From contig JARYMF010000018.1 in assembly GCA_029907255.1 (NCBI GenBank), positions 1 to 50,050 of the forward strand: a stretch of 50,050 bases of DNA, written 5' to 3'. Shown one piece after another: positions 37,655 to 46,285 of the stretch; the stretch's first letter is position 1; every line of letters starts with the position of its first letter. Source of the stretch: Armatimonadota bacterium. Lineage in GTDB: Bacteria > Armatimonadota > UBA5829 > DTJY01. The notes under the pieces were generated by a model. That model did not search any database. It worked only from the letters and a program-made list of their open reading frames with translations, and was not told the DNA's origin. The position numbers and the translations under genes are program-made.

Positions 37655-37745
37655 GCATCGCTTAGGACCAATTCAAACCCAAGAAGCATAAGCGTTTTAA
37701 AATGAATGCTGGCATAGATATTAAAAATGATTAAATCCATCAACC

Positions 37746-37774
37746 TTGACCACAGCCATAACTTGCGGGATAAT
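37746..37774 (+). promoter_or_regulatory. Sigma-70 promoter of the cyclophilin gene
   Basis: TTGACC (37746-37751), 17 bases, GATAAT (37769-37774); each box matches five of six consensus bases. The leader to the ATG at 37838 is about 57 bases. Confidence 0.65.
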
Positions 37775-37837
37775 TATGCGTAATCATTGATAAACCCAAC
37801 AACACCAAGCAAACGACCAGAAGGAGAAGAGCAATAG

Positions 37838-38416
37838 ATGAGGAAAGCCTTTGTATTGATTATCACAGGATTCATACTTGCAACGGCAACCTTAGCCGCA
37901 ACCAAAGAGTCTAAAAACCCTACTTCAAAGCCCCAGCCTCAGAAAAACCCAATTGCCGTTGTCGAGATGGAAAAGGGCGGTACCTTTGAGATAGAACTAT
38001 ACCCAAAAGAGGCCCCCATAACAGCGGGGAATTTCATCAATCTAGTAAAAAAGAAGTTTTATGATGGCCTTATCTTCCACAGGGTAGAGCCAGGGTTCGT
38101 TGCGCAGACAGGCGACCCCACAGGCACAGGCAGGGGCGGCCCTGGATATACTATCAAGGACGAGAAAACTCCTTTCAAGCATGACAAAGGCGCAGTCGGC
38201 ATGGCAAAAACAAGACTGCCAAACAGCGCAGGTAGTCAGTGGTATATATGCCTTGAGCCTGCTCACTTCTTGGATGGAAATTATACCGTCTTCGGCAAAG
38301 TAATAAAGGGCATGGATGTAGTTGAAAAGATAAAAGTCGGAGACAAAATAAAAAAGATTACGCTCCGCATGCCACCTGAACCCAAGCCCAAACAAAAATC
38401 GGAATCTAAAAAGTAG
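37838..38416 (+). CDS. Secreted cyclophilin-type peptidyl-prolyl isomerase
   Basis: 192-residue folding catalyst that interconverts cis and trans Xaa-Pro bonds in exported proteins. A signal peptide (about 1-21, IITGFILATATLAA) precedes the cyclophilin barrel (about 38-180) with the active-site region FHRVEPGFVAQTGDPTGTGRGGPGY, KGAVGMAK and NSAGSQWYICLEPAHFLDGNYTVFGKV. The C-terminus is a Lys/Pro-rich tail. GAAGGAG lies upstream of the ATG. It precedes the URO-D-like gene by 23 bases, which may be co-transcribed, though no functional link is evident. Confidence 0.96.
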   Translation: MRKAFVLIITGFILATATLAATKESKNPTSKPQPQKNPIAVVEMEKGGTFEIELYPKEAPITAGNFINLVKKKFYDGLIFHRVEPGFVAQTGDPTGTGRGGPGYTIKDEKTPFKHDKGAVGMAKTRLPNSAGSQWYICLEPAHFLDGNYTVFGKVIKGMDVVEKIKVGDKIKKITLRMPPEPKPKQKSESKK

Positions 38417-38439
38417 ATGAATGCCTAATTGAAATTCCA

Positions 38440-39549
38440 ATGACTCCCAAACAACGAATGCTGCAAGCGCTCCATGGCTCGAGGCTGATACCACCACCAG
38501 TCGTTTTTCATAGCTGGGGCGACTACAAGGTCGAATTCAGCGGCTACCATCCCAAGTTCCAATACTACCTGGGAGGAAGCGAACTCGCAGAAATCGAGAT
38601 GAAATTTTATGAGCGGTTCCAACCAGATTGGTTTCATCTCGGCTCAGCAGGGTGGAGGGGATTTTGGCAAAGAGCACGGAAGACTGAAGGTGGGAGGGCT
38701 TTCATCTCAAGCGCCGACGCCAGCCATTGGATCGAGATTAAAGATGATTACTCGCTAGCCGATTACAGCGATGTGCCCTGGTGGGAATCCAGCCCAATCC
38801 CGAAGCTGGAATCAAAATCGGAAATTGATGACTACTTTGCTAAAATCACAGTTTCAGAGCAGGAAATCCTAGAATCTGGACGATTTCTTCACATCAGTAT
38901 CCTTGCCCAAAAATACGGCGATTCAGTACTAATTGCCATCAACGATGGTGCGCCCGGCAGTTGGATTCATAGATGGAGCTTCGAGGATATCGCAATCGCT
39001 TGTGCTGAAAAACCCGAGTTAGTCGCATATTTCATTTACAAGGACTGTGAGCGCTTTCTAGCCGACGTCCGCGCAGCAAAAACGGCAGGGGCACATGCAT
39101 ATATTTTCTCGGAAGGCTTCCTTGGCAGTTTGGACAACCTATCACCATCGATGCACAAGCGTCTTGAGCTGGACACAAAGCGTTGGTTCTACACCGAAGT
39201 CCGCAAGACTGGGCTCCTACCAATTGGCTATTTTCTCGGCGACGTTCGGAAGAACATGCGTTTTATAAATTCCATCGACATGGCAGGTTTAATGATAGAG
39301 GAAGACAAGAAAACATTCACACTCGATCCTGTTGAAATCAGACAAATACTTAAGCCCGAAATTTGCCTATTTGGTAACATTGACTCTGCGCTTTTGCTTC
39401 GGGGAACGCCAAGTGAAATCAAAGTTGAGGTCGAAAAACAACTCCGAGCCGCAGAGTATGGGCCTTTCATTCTCGCAAACGGTAGTCCTCTCATTCCTGG
39501 CACACCTCCAGAAAACCTTGACGCATATCTCCGAGCCGCGAGTAGGTGA
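38440..39549 (+). CDS. URO-D superfamily protein (second, diverged copy)
   Basis: 369-residue uroporphyrinogen decarboxylase-superfamily protein. It begins MTPKQRMLQALHG, a common start for methyltransferase-like members, and ends LANGSPLIPGTPPENLDAYLRAA, the typical C-terminal helix. The central part contains GAHAYIFSEGFLGSLDNLSPSMHKRLELDTKRWFYTEVRKTG, ending with GYFLGDVRKNMRFINSIDMAGLMIEEDKKTF, the substrate cleft region, and CLFGNIDSALLLRGTPSEI. It is only distantly similar to the copy at 19625-20638. No corrinoid protein lies nearby. No clear ribosome binding site is seen, so translation may be coupled to the cyclophilin gene. A short terminator follows the stop. Confidence 0.85.
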   Translation: MTPKQRMLQALHGSRLIPPPVVFHSWGDYKVEFSGYHPKFQYYLGGSELAEIEMKFYERFQPDWFHLGSAGWRGFWQRARKTEGGRAFISSADASHWIEIKDDYSLADYSDVPWWESSPIPKLESKSEIDDYFAKITVSEQEILESGRFLHISILAQKYGDSVLIAINDGAPGSWIHRWSFEDIAIACAEKPELVAYFIYKDCERFLADVRAAKTAGAHAYIFSEGFLGSLDNLSPSMHKRLELDTKRWFYTEVRKTGLLPIGYFLGDVRKNMRFINSIDMAGLMIEEDKKTFTLDPVEIRQILKPEICLFGNIDSALLLRGTPSEIKVEVEKQLRAAEYGPFILANGSPLIPGTPPENLDAYLRAASR

Positions 39550-39552
39550 TAC

Positions 39553-39570
39553 AAGCAACACTGCTTTTTT
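39553..39570 (+). terminator. Short intrinsic terminator after the URO-D-like gene
   Basis: AAGCA (39553-39557) and TGCTT (39562-39566) form a 5-bp stem with an ACAC loop, followed by a T-run through 39570. The stem is short, so efficiency may be limited. Confidence 0.5.
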
Positions 39571-39810
39571 AATAAGAGCCGAATGTTTTTTCAGGATTGA
39601 TAAGCATATAATCTTTCCTCAAAACGTGATATCTTAAAAAGTCAGCCACTACTCCAAGGCCTCGCCGAATATGTTGGCGGAATGTAAAAGAGATGACATC
39701 ATCTTGAACAAGCTCATCATTATCGCTCAATTTATCGTGAGTACCCTCTTGCTTGAAACTGGCCTAATTTGAAACCTTTGTGATACTTTCTTGATATTTT
39801 CCCCAATGCG
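39571..39810. other. Non-coding stretch upstream of the NlpC/P60 promoter
   Basis: About 240 bases (part of a gap of roughly 400) with no convincing open frame. A TATAAT at 39607-39612 lacks a partner -35 box. No repeat or RNA family was recognised. Confidence 0.4.
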
Positions 39811-39839
39811 TTGACAGTGGACGTACGATTGGGTATCAT
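39811..39839 (+). promoter_or_regulatory. Sigma-70 promoter of the NlpC/P60 gene
   Basis: TTGACA (39811-39816), 17 bases, TATCAT (39834-39839). The predicted leader is about 110 bases and can form an interrupted hairpin TTGG-AATC / GATT-CCAA just before the ribosome binding site region. Confidence 0.8.
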
Positions 39840-39955
39840 GCGATTTGGTATGGCGTATGGTAAATCAGCTATCGAGCTTTACTAGGCTTGGTAATCCTGA
39901 TTAGCCAAAACGCCGACAATAATTGGACTCTTATGCCTGGGAGGGAGATGGCGTT

Positions 39956-40804
39956 TTGAAAAGAAACGAACATCCCGCCTTGCTGATTTGCTTAATGATA
40001 GCACTGGCGTTGGTTACTGCTACAGCCGACGCTTGGGCAAATAAAACCTACATTGTTCGCAAGGGCGACACTCTCAGCGAAATAGCCAATAAATTCTCAA
40101 CTACCATTTCTGAACTTAAAAGACTAAACAATATTACAAACATCCACCTCTTAAAGCCCGGTCAGAAATTAATCATTTCACTTAATAATCCAACCCCTTC
40201 TCAAAAGTACGCACTCGGTGCAACTGCAAAGTGCATGCGCGACAACGTGGAGGTCCGTGCTGGCAATCAAGTGGTAGCTGTCCTCACAAGAGGCTCTGAG
40301 TTTACTATGCTAGCGCGAACCGGCAATTTCATCCGAATCAAACTAGAAGACGGTCGGATTGGTTGGGTACCTATTAATACCATCAATGCACCCGAACCCG
40401 CAAAGCCGCAAGTAGACCGCTATGATGTTAGGCGCGACATTGTTCGAACTGCCTTCGCCTTCCGCGGAGCAAGATACCGGCGAGGTGGCACCTCACGAAG
40501 TGGATTCGACTGCTCTGGGTTTGTGAAATACGTTTTTTCGACTAAAGGGGTTAAACTTCCTCACTCATCAAGAGCCTTGTTCAATTGTGGCAAGCCTGTT
40601 GCTCAATCGAATCTCCAAGAAGGCGACATCGTTTTCTTTAGGGGCACTTATCGGCGGGGAATCTCTCACGTTGGCATCTATGTCGGAAATCGGCAGTTCA
40701 TCCATGCTTCATCACCTGGGCGCGGCGTCCGAATTGACTCGCTTGACCAAGCTTACTATCGCCGCAGATACGTCGGAGCGCGTCGCATAATAAGCAACAA
40801 GTAA
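39956..40804 (+). CDS. LysM-SH3-NlpC/P60 peptidoglycan endopeptidase
   Basis: 282-residue secreted wall hydrolase that cuts peptide stems. A signal peptide (about 1-27, ending ATADAWA) is followed by LysM (29-75: KTYIVRKGDTLSEIANKFSTT), a bacterial SH3-like domain (about 92-142, with GRIGWVPI) and an NlpC/P60 domain (158-282) with catalytic Cys186 in FDCSGFV, His238 in ISHVGIYVG and His250 in FIHASSP. The start is TTG 39956 because GGAG lies eight bases upstream; an upstream in-frame TTG at 39923 lacks this. It is monocistronic with a consensus promoter. Confidence 0.94.
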   Translation: MKRNEHPALLICLMIALALVTATADAWANKTYIVRKGDTLSEIANKFSTTISELKRLNNITNIHLLKPGQKLIISLNNPTPSQKYALGATAKCMRDNVEVRAGNQVVAVLTRGSEFTMLARTGNFIRIKLEDGRIGWVPINTINAPEPAKPQVDRYDVRRDIVRTAFAFRGARYRRGGTSRSGFDCSGFVKYVFSTKGVKLPHSSRALFNCGKPVAQSNLQEGDIVFFRGTYRRGISHVGIYVGNRQFIHASSPGRGVRIDSLDQAYYRRRYVGARRIISNK

Positions 40805-40811
40805 AAGAAAT

Positions 40812-40826
40812 AGCAAGCATCTTGCT
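40812..40826. terminator. Small bidirectional hairpin between convergent genes
   Basis: AGCAAG (40812-40817) and CTTGCT (40821-40826) with a three-base loop lie between the NlpC/P60 gene and the convergent sulfatase gene. In the minus direction a T-rich run follows (ATTTCTTTT), so it may end the sulfatase operon. The stem is short. Confidence 0.4.
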
Positions 40827-40899
40827 TAAAAACAAAAGGTGCCGCGACCCCTATTATTCGAAGATCACCGGAAACGATTCCCTAATGAAGGAATATTGC

Positions 40900-42369
40900 T
40901 CACCTTGCATCGGCCTTGTGGGGAACAACATCGCAGGTCTCCTGATACCAGCTAAGCATACGCTCTTTTAAACTAGCTACCACATTTGCAAAGCCAGGAT
41001 CGTTTATCAAGTTGTAGAGCTCCTGCGGGTCGCGATTTAGGTCATAAAGTTCATCCTGCTCATAAAACCGACGAACATACTTAAAATCGCGCGTTCGGCA
41101 CATTGTGGCTTTTGTGTGCTCAGGACCTTCGCTCCTTTGGAGACCCACACGTGGCCAGTACAAACCCGTAGGGTTCTGCGAGCTAGTGCTTTCAAGTTCC
41201 ATTGCATACAGCTCACCATGAAGCCGTCCGCCCTCGCAAAAGACCGCGTCTCTATGCTTATCCGTCTTGCCCGCGATTACTGGTAGTAGCGATCGTCCGA
41301 AATGAGTATGCCTGGGGTGGATTCCAGTCATAGCCTCCACAGTAGCTGGAAAATCAATAAGTTCTACAAGCGCATTGCTAATTCTAGGTTTAACAGGAAT
41401 CCACGAAGGTGGCTTAATAATAAACGGCACACGGGTTAGACAGTCCTCAAACGTGTTCTGGGTTTTCTCAACTAGCCCATAGTCGCCAGTGAAATCACCG
41501 TGGTCACTGAAAAAGAAAATCGCCGTGTCGTCATATACGCCAGCGCTCTTCAGCGCCTCCACGATTAAACCGAATTGATGATCGACGCGGGCACACATGC
41601 CATAATAAGTAGCCCGAAGCTCGGTCCATCGCTTCTCGCTCCATGTCTGCATATTCTGCCGCTCCCAGATGCCCTTCAGAATACTAGGCTTGCCAGTCCA
41701 ATGCTTAGGCGTAGGTATACGAGCGGGAATTTTCCGCCGGTCTATCATGCTATACCATGGTTCTTCGACCGCATAAGGCGGATGCGGATAGCCAAGAGAC
41801 AGAAAAATACAGAAAGGTTGATCTTTCGGAGGATTCTTTAGAAAATCCAATGCCCCATAAATATTTGACCAATCGGCGTCAAGCGGTGATTCCCTGTTGC
41901 CACCCTCGATTTTTCCAACATAGAACGAATAATAGGTATCGCTCCCAGGCTCGCCGCGCCACTCTTCCTGCCTTGCAAGGCGGCTTCTCTTAAAAGGCTT
42001 AGAATGCTTATAGCGCACCGTGCAGTATGGGTCGAATGGATTCTGGCCGGGGACTAGGTCATTCTTTCCGCCCCACCAAACGAAGTATCCTTCATCCTTT
42101 AGGGTTTTGAGGAGCACTGGTTCATCCGGCTGTAGCATATAATACATCGTGCGGTGCCCCCGAACGTGGGGATACCAGCCAGTCATGAACGAGCACCTGC
42201 TTGGGGTGCACACCGGATTCTGACAGAAAGCATACCTGAATGAAACTGCCTCCTCCTCAACGATTTTGTCGAGGTTCGGCGTTAAGGCGCCCGGATTGCC
42301 CATATGCCCGAGCACATCTCCGCGCCACTGGTCAGGGTTGAAGATTACAATGTTGGGTCGCTTTGCCAT
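40900..42369 (-). CDS. Type I sulfatase
   Basis: 489-residue arylsulfatase-like hydrolase of sulfate esters. It begins MAKRPNIVIFNPDQWRGD, with metal-binding Asp in the NPDQ region. The sulfatase signature CTPSR (Cys54-Arg58, in NPVCTPSRCSFMTGWYPH) supplies the Cys that a formylglycine-generating enzyme converts to the catalytic residue. AIFFFSDHGDFTGDYGL gives the C-terminal metal ligands. No signal peptide is seen, so cytoplasmic action on imported sulfated sugars is inferred. The start ATG 42369 lies five bases after the GH130 gene's stop, so the two are translationally close. The sulfatase-activating gene is not in the window. Confidence 0.94.
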   Translation of the reverse strand: MAKRPNIVIFNPDQWRGDVLGHMGNPGALTPNLDKIVEEEAVSFRYAFCQNPVCTPSRCSFMTGWYPHVRGHRTMYYMLQPDEPVLLKTLKDEGYFVWWGGKNDLVPGQNPFDPYCTVRYKHSKPFKRSRLARQEEWRGEPGSDTYYSFYVGKIEGGNRESPLDADWSNIYGALDFLKNPPKDQPFCIFLSLGYPHPPYAVEEPWYSMIDRRKIPARIPTPKHWTGKPSILKGIWERQNMQTWSEKRWTELRATYYGMCARVDHQFGLIVEALKSAGVYDDTAIFFFSDHGDFTGDYGLVEKTQNTFEDCLTRVPFIIKPPSWIPVKPRISNALVELIDFPATVEAMTGIHPRHTHFGRSLLPVIAGKTDKHRDAVFCEGGRLHGELYAMELESTSSQNPTGLYWPRVGLQRSEGPEHTKATMCRTRDFKYVRRFYEQDELYDLNRDPQELYNLINDPGFANVVASLKERMLSWYQETCDVVPHKADAR

Positions 42370-42374
42370 ACTTC

Positions 42375-43310
42375 TCAATAGGATACTATAATGGTTGGTC
42401 TAATACCTTCCAGACATGCCTCTATTAAATCATCTATTTGGCAAGTAGCTAAACAAATGCAGGTATCCGCCGCGCCATAGTAAACCTTAAGCTCGCCATT
42501 GGGCTCAAGAATCGCTCCATTCGAGAAAACAACGTTCGGCACCTCCCCACATCGTTCATAAGGCTCTCGCGGGGTTAGTATGAATTCCGGGCATTGGCCA
42601 ATTACTACAGTAGGATCTTCATAATCGAGCAGGACTGCGCCGAGCCGATAAACAAAGTTGCATGCAAACCACACTCCATGAATAATCAGCAGCCAGCCCC
42701 GCTCTGTCTTGATAGGCGTCGGACCTATACCCCACTTCTCACGCATCCAGGTCTCGACTTGAAGATTAAGCGGCGCCCATTCACCCCAATGAACAAGGTC
42801 TGGCGAGTATGAGACAAATGTAATGGCGTTATTTCCACTCATCGGGCGTTCGAGCCGCGCATACCGACCGCCGATTTTCTCAGGAAAGAGGGCGCAATTT
42901 CGACTCCATGGCGAAGTTATAAAAGGCATCCGCTCAAAGGTTTTGAAATCAGTGGTACGGCACAAGCCAATGCGCACTGTTTCAGCCATCGTCTGTGCAC
43001 AGTAAGCGATATAATAAGCACCTTCAAGATACGTTACTCGGGCGTCATAGCGATGCTTCTCCCACATAAAATCATTCTCGGTGCCAGGAATTTCAATTGG
43101 CGATGGATTGACCTGGAAATGTATGCCATCGTCGCTAACAGCAACGTGAAGGTCATTATCCCTGCGGCCGTCCTCGACACGTGGTATGAGAATATACTTG
43201 TCGCCAAACTTCACTGCTCCCGGATTGTAGATGGCATTAACATGGTAGGGCAAATCTTTATAGGTAAGTATAGGATTGCCTGGGTATCGCTTCAAAAGCT
43301 CTTCTTTCAT
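42375..43310 (-). CDS. GH130 mannoside phosphorylase-like enzyme
   Basis: 311-residue five-bladed propeller enzyme of family GH130, whose members phosphorolyse or hydrolyse beta-mannosides such as Man-beta-1,4-GlcNAc or mannobiose. Motifs are GNPILTYKDLP, YNPGAVKFGDKYILIPRVED, YDARVTYLEGAYYIAY (catalytic Asp89 in the position of DPR, here DAR), WSRNCALFPEKIGGRYARLERP and WGIGPTPIKTERGWLLIIHG. GGAG lies before the ATG. It is part of a minus-strand run with an alpha-mannosidase, sialidase-like protein and sulfatase. Whether it is a phosphorylase or hydrolase needs the phosphate-binding residues to be modelled. Confidence 0.92.
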   Translation of the reverse strand: MKEELLKRYPGNPILTYKDLPYHVNAIYNPGAVKFGDKYILIPRVEDGRRDNDLHVAVSDDGIHFQVNPSPIEIPGTENDFMWEKHRYDARVTYLEGAYYIAYCAQTMAETVRIGLCRTTDFKTFERMPFITSPWSRNCALFPEKIGGRYARLERPMSGNNAITFVSYSPDLVHWGEWAPLNLQVETWMREKWGIGPTPIKTERGWLLIIHGVWFACNFVYRLGAVLLDYEDPTVVIGQCPEFILTPREPYERCGEVPNVVFSNGAILEPNGELKVYYGAADTCICLATCQIDDLIEACLEGIRPTIIVSY

Positions 43311-43478
43311 CTCATTCTCCGCTCCTGCTTATTTGGTGCATGGCCGCCACTTAATCAACAAAGTGAAAGTAAAATACTCGCCAAATCATATGCTATCTTC
43401 CTGTCCGACTTCAGACAACTCGACAAGCTTCTAATATGCCATCACTGGGGACTGCAATAACAACCCGCTCGCATTCCG

Positions 43479-44681
43479 TCACACGCGAACTCGATATCGA
43501 TAAGTATCAGTTGTCCAATCATTCTCGCTCTTCCGATAAGCAAACCATCGTGGCATACAGATCACAATCTCATGCGTCACGCGGTCCTCGTAAGTATAAA
43601 AGTTTGAAAGACGCATATCGGGGTTCTCACCATTCTGCACATCATCAATTACAACCAGGGTTTCCTTTTTTAACAATAGGCTTGCCTGGTCAACTTCACC
43701 AATTACAAAAGGGTGACGTGGTAAATTGCCATCTGGATTATCGTGGCAAATGTTGCCAAGCCAAAAAAGCCGACCGCTACTGTGCTTGATAAGCTGCGAG
43801 CATGAGCTTGGTGAGAAGAACCTTTCAGCGTTAGTATATGTCCACGGCCTAACCTCGCTCCAAGTCCTACCATCATCCTCTGATACAGAATACCACTTGT
43901 ATCCTGGCAATTCTTTCTTTCGCATATTGCTTCCTCGAAGCACCATTAGAATCTTTCCATCGGCAACATGCGCCAGCGTTGGCTCAAATACACCCCTTGT
44001 GGTCTTTGCCGGCGAAAGACGCACTGGGCTAGATATCCCCCAGGAAATTTGCGTGTCATTCTTCCACTTTCCAATGAGAACCCTAGATTGGTAAAACGGC
44101 GTGTTATAAGGCTGAAACAGCTCTCCATCCGCATTGAGCTCCGCTATCTGAATTGGAACTAAGATTGTTCCATTTGGCAGAAAAATCGGCGCGCAAGTCT
44201 GATCACCCAGCATATAGCCATTCTTGCCAGAAAAAATCGGCTCAAAGGGATGGTCGGGCGTAAAGCCCTCACCGATAATCTGCTCTGCAACAGTATAATT
44301 CCTTCCTCCATCGCGCGACACTTCATACCACATCGTCCAACGAGATGGAGCTTCGCTGATTCTATCGTTGGGAAGGCATACTCGGTTGCTAAAGCGAATC
44401 AAACAACGCTTATAAGGGTCTATTCTCGGCGGATGGGAATAAATACGATAGACCCCCTCAGGCGATTTTCGTATGAACTCAATCTCCTCAGCCTCACTCC
44501 AAGTCTTCCCATTGTCGCTAGACCACCGGCGCCATTTTCTGTCCTGCATGTCGCTTTTTGTCTGCGCTGCATACACTGCTTCCATTTCCGCGCCATCGGG
44601 CTGCACATACCAGCAGTATCCAAGCCCGGCGACACCAGCCTCAGGTGATTTGGCGAAGATTTCCTTGCTAACAAGTCTCAT
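43479..44681 (-). CDS. Sialidase-superfamily (BNR/Asp-box) protein
   Basis: 400-residue six-bladed propeller protein with Asp-boxes SSDNGKTW (54-61), SRDGGRNY and SEDDGRTW. The spacing and the N-terminal context of an Arg-rich start match exo-sialidases, but the diagnostic RIP/RLP catalytic arginine motif is not obvious, so the true activity could be another exo-glycosidase. No signal peptide. GAGGGA lies before the ATG. Its 40-base gap to the upstream serine hydrolase gene puts it in the same operon as the GH130, sulfatase and alpha-mannosidase genes, consistent with trimming of decorated glycans. Confidence 0.8.
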   Translation of the reverse strand: MRLVSKEIFAKSPEAGVAGLGYCWYVQPDGAEMEAVYAAQTKSDMQDRKWRRWSSDNGKTWSEAEEIEFIRKSPEGVYRIYSHPPRIDPYKRCLIRFSNRVCLPNDRISEAPSRWTMWYEVSRDGGRNYTVAEQIIGEGFTPDHPFEPIFSGKNGYMLGDQTCAPIFLPNGTILVPIQIAELNADGELFQPYNTPFYQSRVLIGKWKNDTQISWGISSPVRLSPAKTTRGVFEPTLAHVADGKILMVLRGSNMRKKELPGYKWYSVSEDDGRTWSEVRPWTYTNAERFFSPSSCSQLIKHSSGRLFWLGNICHDNPDGNLPRHPFVIGEVDQASLLLKKETLVVIDDVQNGENPDMRLSNFYTYEDRVTHEIVICMPRWFAYRKSENDWTTDTYRYRVRV

Positions 44682-44721
44682 GAATTATCCCTCATGATTC
44701 GCAAGAAACAGCGCCGGTTGT

Positions 44722-46161
44722 TCACGATGCTTCTCTTTTCACCTTCTTGAACTCAACCGAAAACCAATCTGCAAGCGTCTTGATGGAAGCAACCTCGCCA
44801 TCCGGGCCGAGGGCGAACATTACCTTTATGTCCTCCCATATTTCAGGCCTTTCATGTCTGCCTGTGAACGTATCGAAATGGAAATGCTTAAGCTTGTAAT
44901 CAGCCGCACCATATTTGGCGTGTAAAGCACCGCCCTCAAGATAAACGGTTAGAGTCCCATACGCCGAATCCTCATAGTCACCCACATAAGCCTCAAGCTC
45001 ACGGGATGGCTTCGTCCTCTTGTGTCGAACCTCTTTGGCTTTTTGTTCTTTTGCCTCTTTCTTCGTTAGCGTATTGATCTTCTTGTAAATCGAAGGCCAA
45101 TTTCTTTTTGGTAGACTCAAAAGAATGTCGAGAAGCAAGTTCCTGATTGATATGGCTTCACCCGCAACTGCAAGGTTGGTCAACACCGCAATCCCCGCTT
45201 TGCGTTTTGGTATAAGCGTAACGTTGCCAGTGAAACCCCTGAGCCAGCCGCCGTGGGTGACAATAATTTCACCTCGATACTCCTCTTTGCTCCATCCCAA
45301 GCAATATGTGCTCAAGTTAGTGCCTAGATCAAAGCCGTATTTATCTGGATTCTCTACCGGTACGACCATATGCGGCTTTTTCGTCTCGTCCAGGTTTCTC
45401 TTAGATACAATTTGTTCGCCCTCAAACACTCCGTCATTTAGATGAAAGCGAATCCACTTGCTCATGTCGTTGGCGCTTGCATTGATTGCGCCCGCCGCAG
45501 TGGAATTATCATGTTCAGGAGTCGGGTAAACAACAATTTTGCCCCTATAAGGGACATGACCATGGGAATGATCCGACGATGCCTCGGTTTCTGACACACG
45601 GCATACCGCATTCATTCCAAGAGGTTTGAAAATGCGCTCCTCCACAAATTTGCTCCAGGTAGTACCTGCCGCGGCCCCGATTGCAAGGCCAGCTGCTGTA
45701 AAAGGAACATTTGCATACTCATAGGTTGAACGAAACGAAGTTGATGGAGGAGCAAGTCCATATCGCTTAACGATTTCTTCTGCACTTCTTTCCCCAACGC
45801 ACCAAAGAGCATCATGTCGGGACATACCAGTTCGATGAGAAAGCAAGTCGCGCATTGTAACGTTGGCATCTGCGACCGGATCGGACAGTCTAAAATAAGG
45901 AAGATATTTCCTAGGATGGTCGTCCCAAGCCATCTTGCCTTCGTCAACGAGAATAGCCATTGCCGTTGCCGTGAAAGCCTTCGTCATTGAGGCGATAGCA
46001 AATAGAGTATTCGGCGTTATGGAGGCGGTCGTGCCAACCTCCTTCACGCCATATCCCTGGATGTATTCCTCATTCCCCTCGACGATGGCGACTGCCACTC
46101 CAGGGGTTTTCCATGCCCTCATCGCGGATATTATCGCTTTGTCAATTGCAGACGTATTCAT
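44722..46161 (-). CDS. Beta-lactamase-family serine hydrolase
   Basis: 479-residue class C beta-lactamase/PBP4*-like serine hydrolase. The catalytic SxxK is Ser58-Met-Thr-Lys61 (ASMTKAFT), the second motif is Tyr149-Ala-Asn151, and HGGWLRGFTG corresponds to the KTG/HxG triad. A C-terminal beta domain (about 380-479, DUF3471-like) follows a Lys/Glu-rich hinge. Such proteins are usually esterases or D-aminopeptidases, not antibiotic resistance enzymes. No signal peptide, so cytoplasmic. It lies between the GH38 and sialidase-like genes, so removal of an ester or amide from a glycan is a reasonable guess only. Confidence 0.9.
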   Translation of the reverse strand: MNTSAIDKAIISAMRAWKTPGVAVAIVEGNEEYIQGYGVKEVGTTASITPNTLFAIASMTKAFTATAMAILVDEGKMAWDDHPRKYLPYFRLSDPVADANVTMRDLLSHRTGMSRHDALWCVGERSAEEIVKRYGLAPPSTSFRSTYEYANVPFTAAGLAIGAAAGTTWSKFVEERIFKPLGMNAVCRVSETEASSDHSHGHVPYRGKIVVYPTPEHDNSTAAGAINASANDMSKWIRFHLNDGVFEGEQIVSKRNLDETKKPHMVVPVENPDKYGFDLGTNLSTYCLGWSKEEYRGEIIVTHGGWLRGFTGNVTLIPKRKAGIAVLTNLAVAGEAISIRNLLLDILLSLPKRNWPSIYKKINTLTKKEAKEQKAKEVRHKRTKPSRELEAYVGDYEDSAYGTLTVYLEGGALHAKYGAADYKLKHFHFDTFTGRHERPEIWEDIKVMFALGPDGEVASIKTLADWFSVEFKKVKREAS

Positions 46162-46193
46162 AGCTCAATGATGTCGCCCCTCGCTGAACTTAA

Positions 46194-46273
46194 AGGCATG
46201 GAGAGACGCCAAAAAGAAGAAATAGCAGCTGCTGTCTATTGCCCAAGCCCTCATTTTTAGGCTCTCCATGCCT
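46194..46273. repeat. 12-bp perfect inverted repeat upstream of the serine hydrolase gene
   Basis: AGGCATGGAGAG (46194-46205) and CTCTCCATGCCT (46262-46273) are perfectly complementary with 56 bases between. They occupy the gap between the GH38 stop and the serine hydrolase start. AT-poor arms and a long spacer resemble the repeat at 4169-4230 in form but not in sequence. Confidence 0.8.
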
Positions 46274-46285
46274 CCATAGTCTCTC

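Noticed and set aside
44722..46161. Beta-lactam resistance gene
   Set aside because: It lacks a signal peptide, carries a C-terminal extra domain and sits in a glycan operon; the family is mostly esterases and peptidases.
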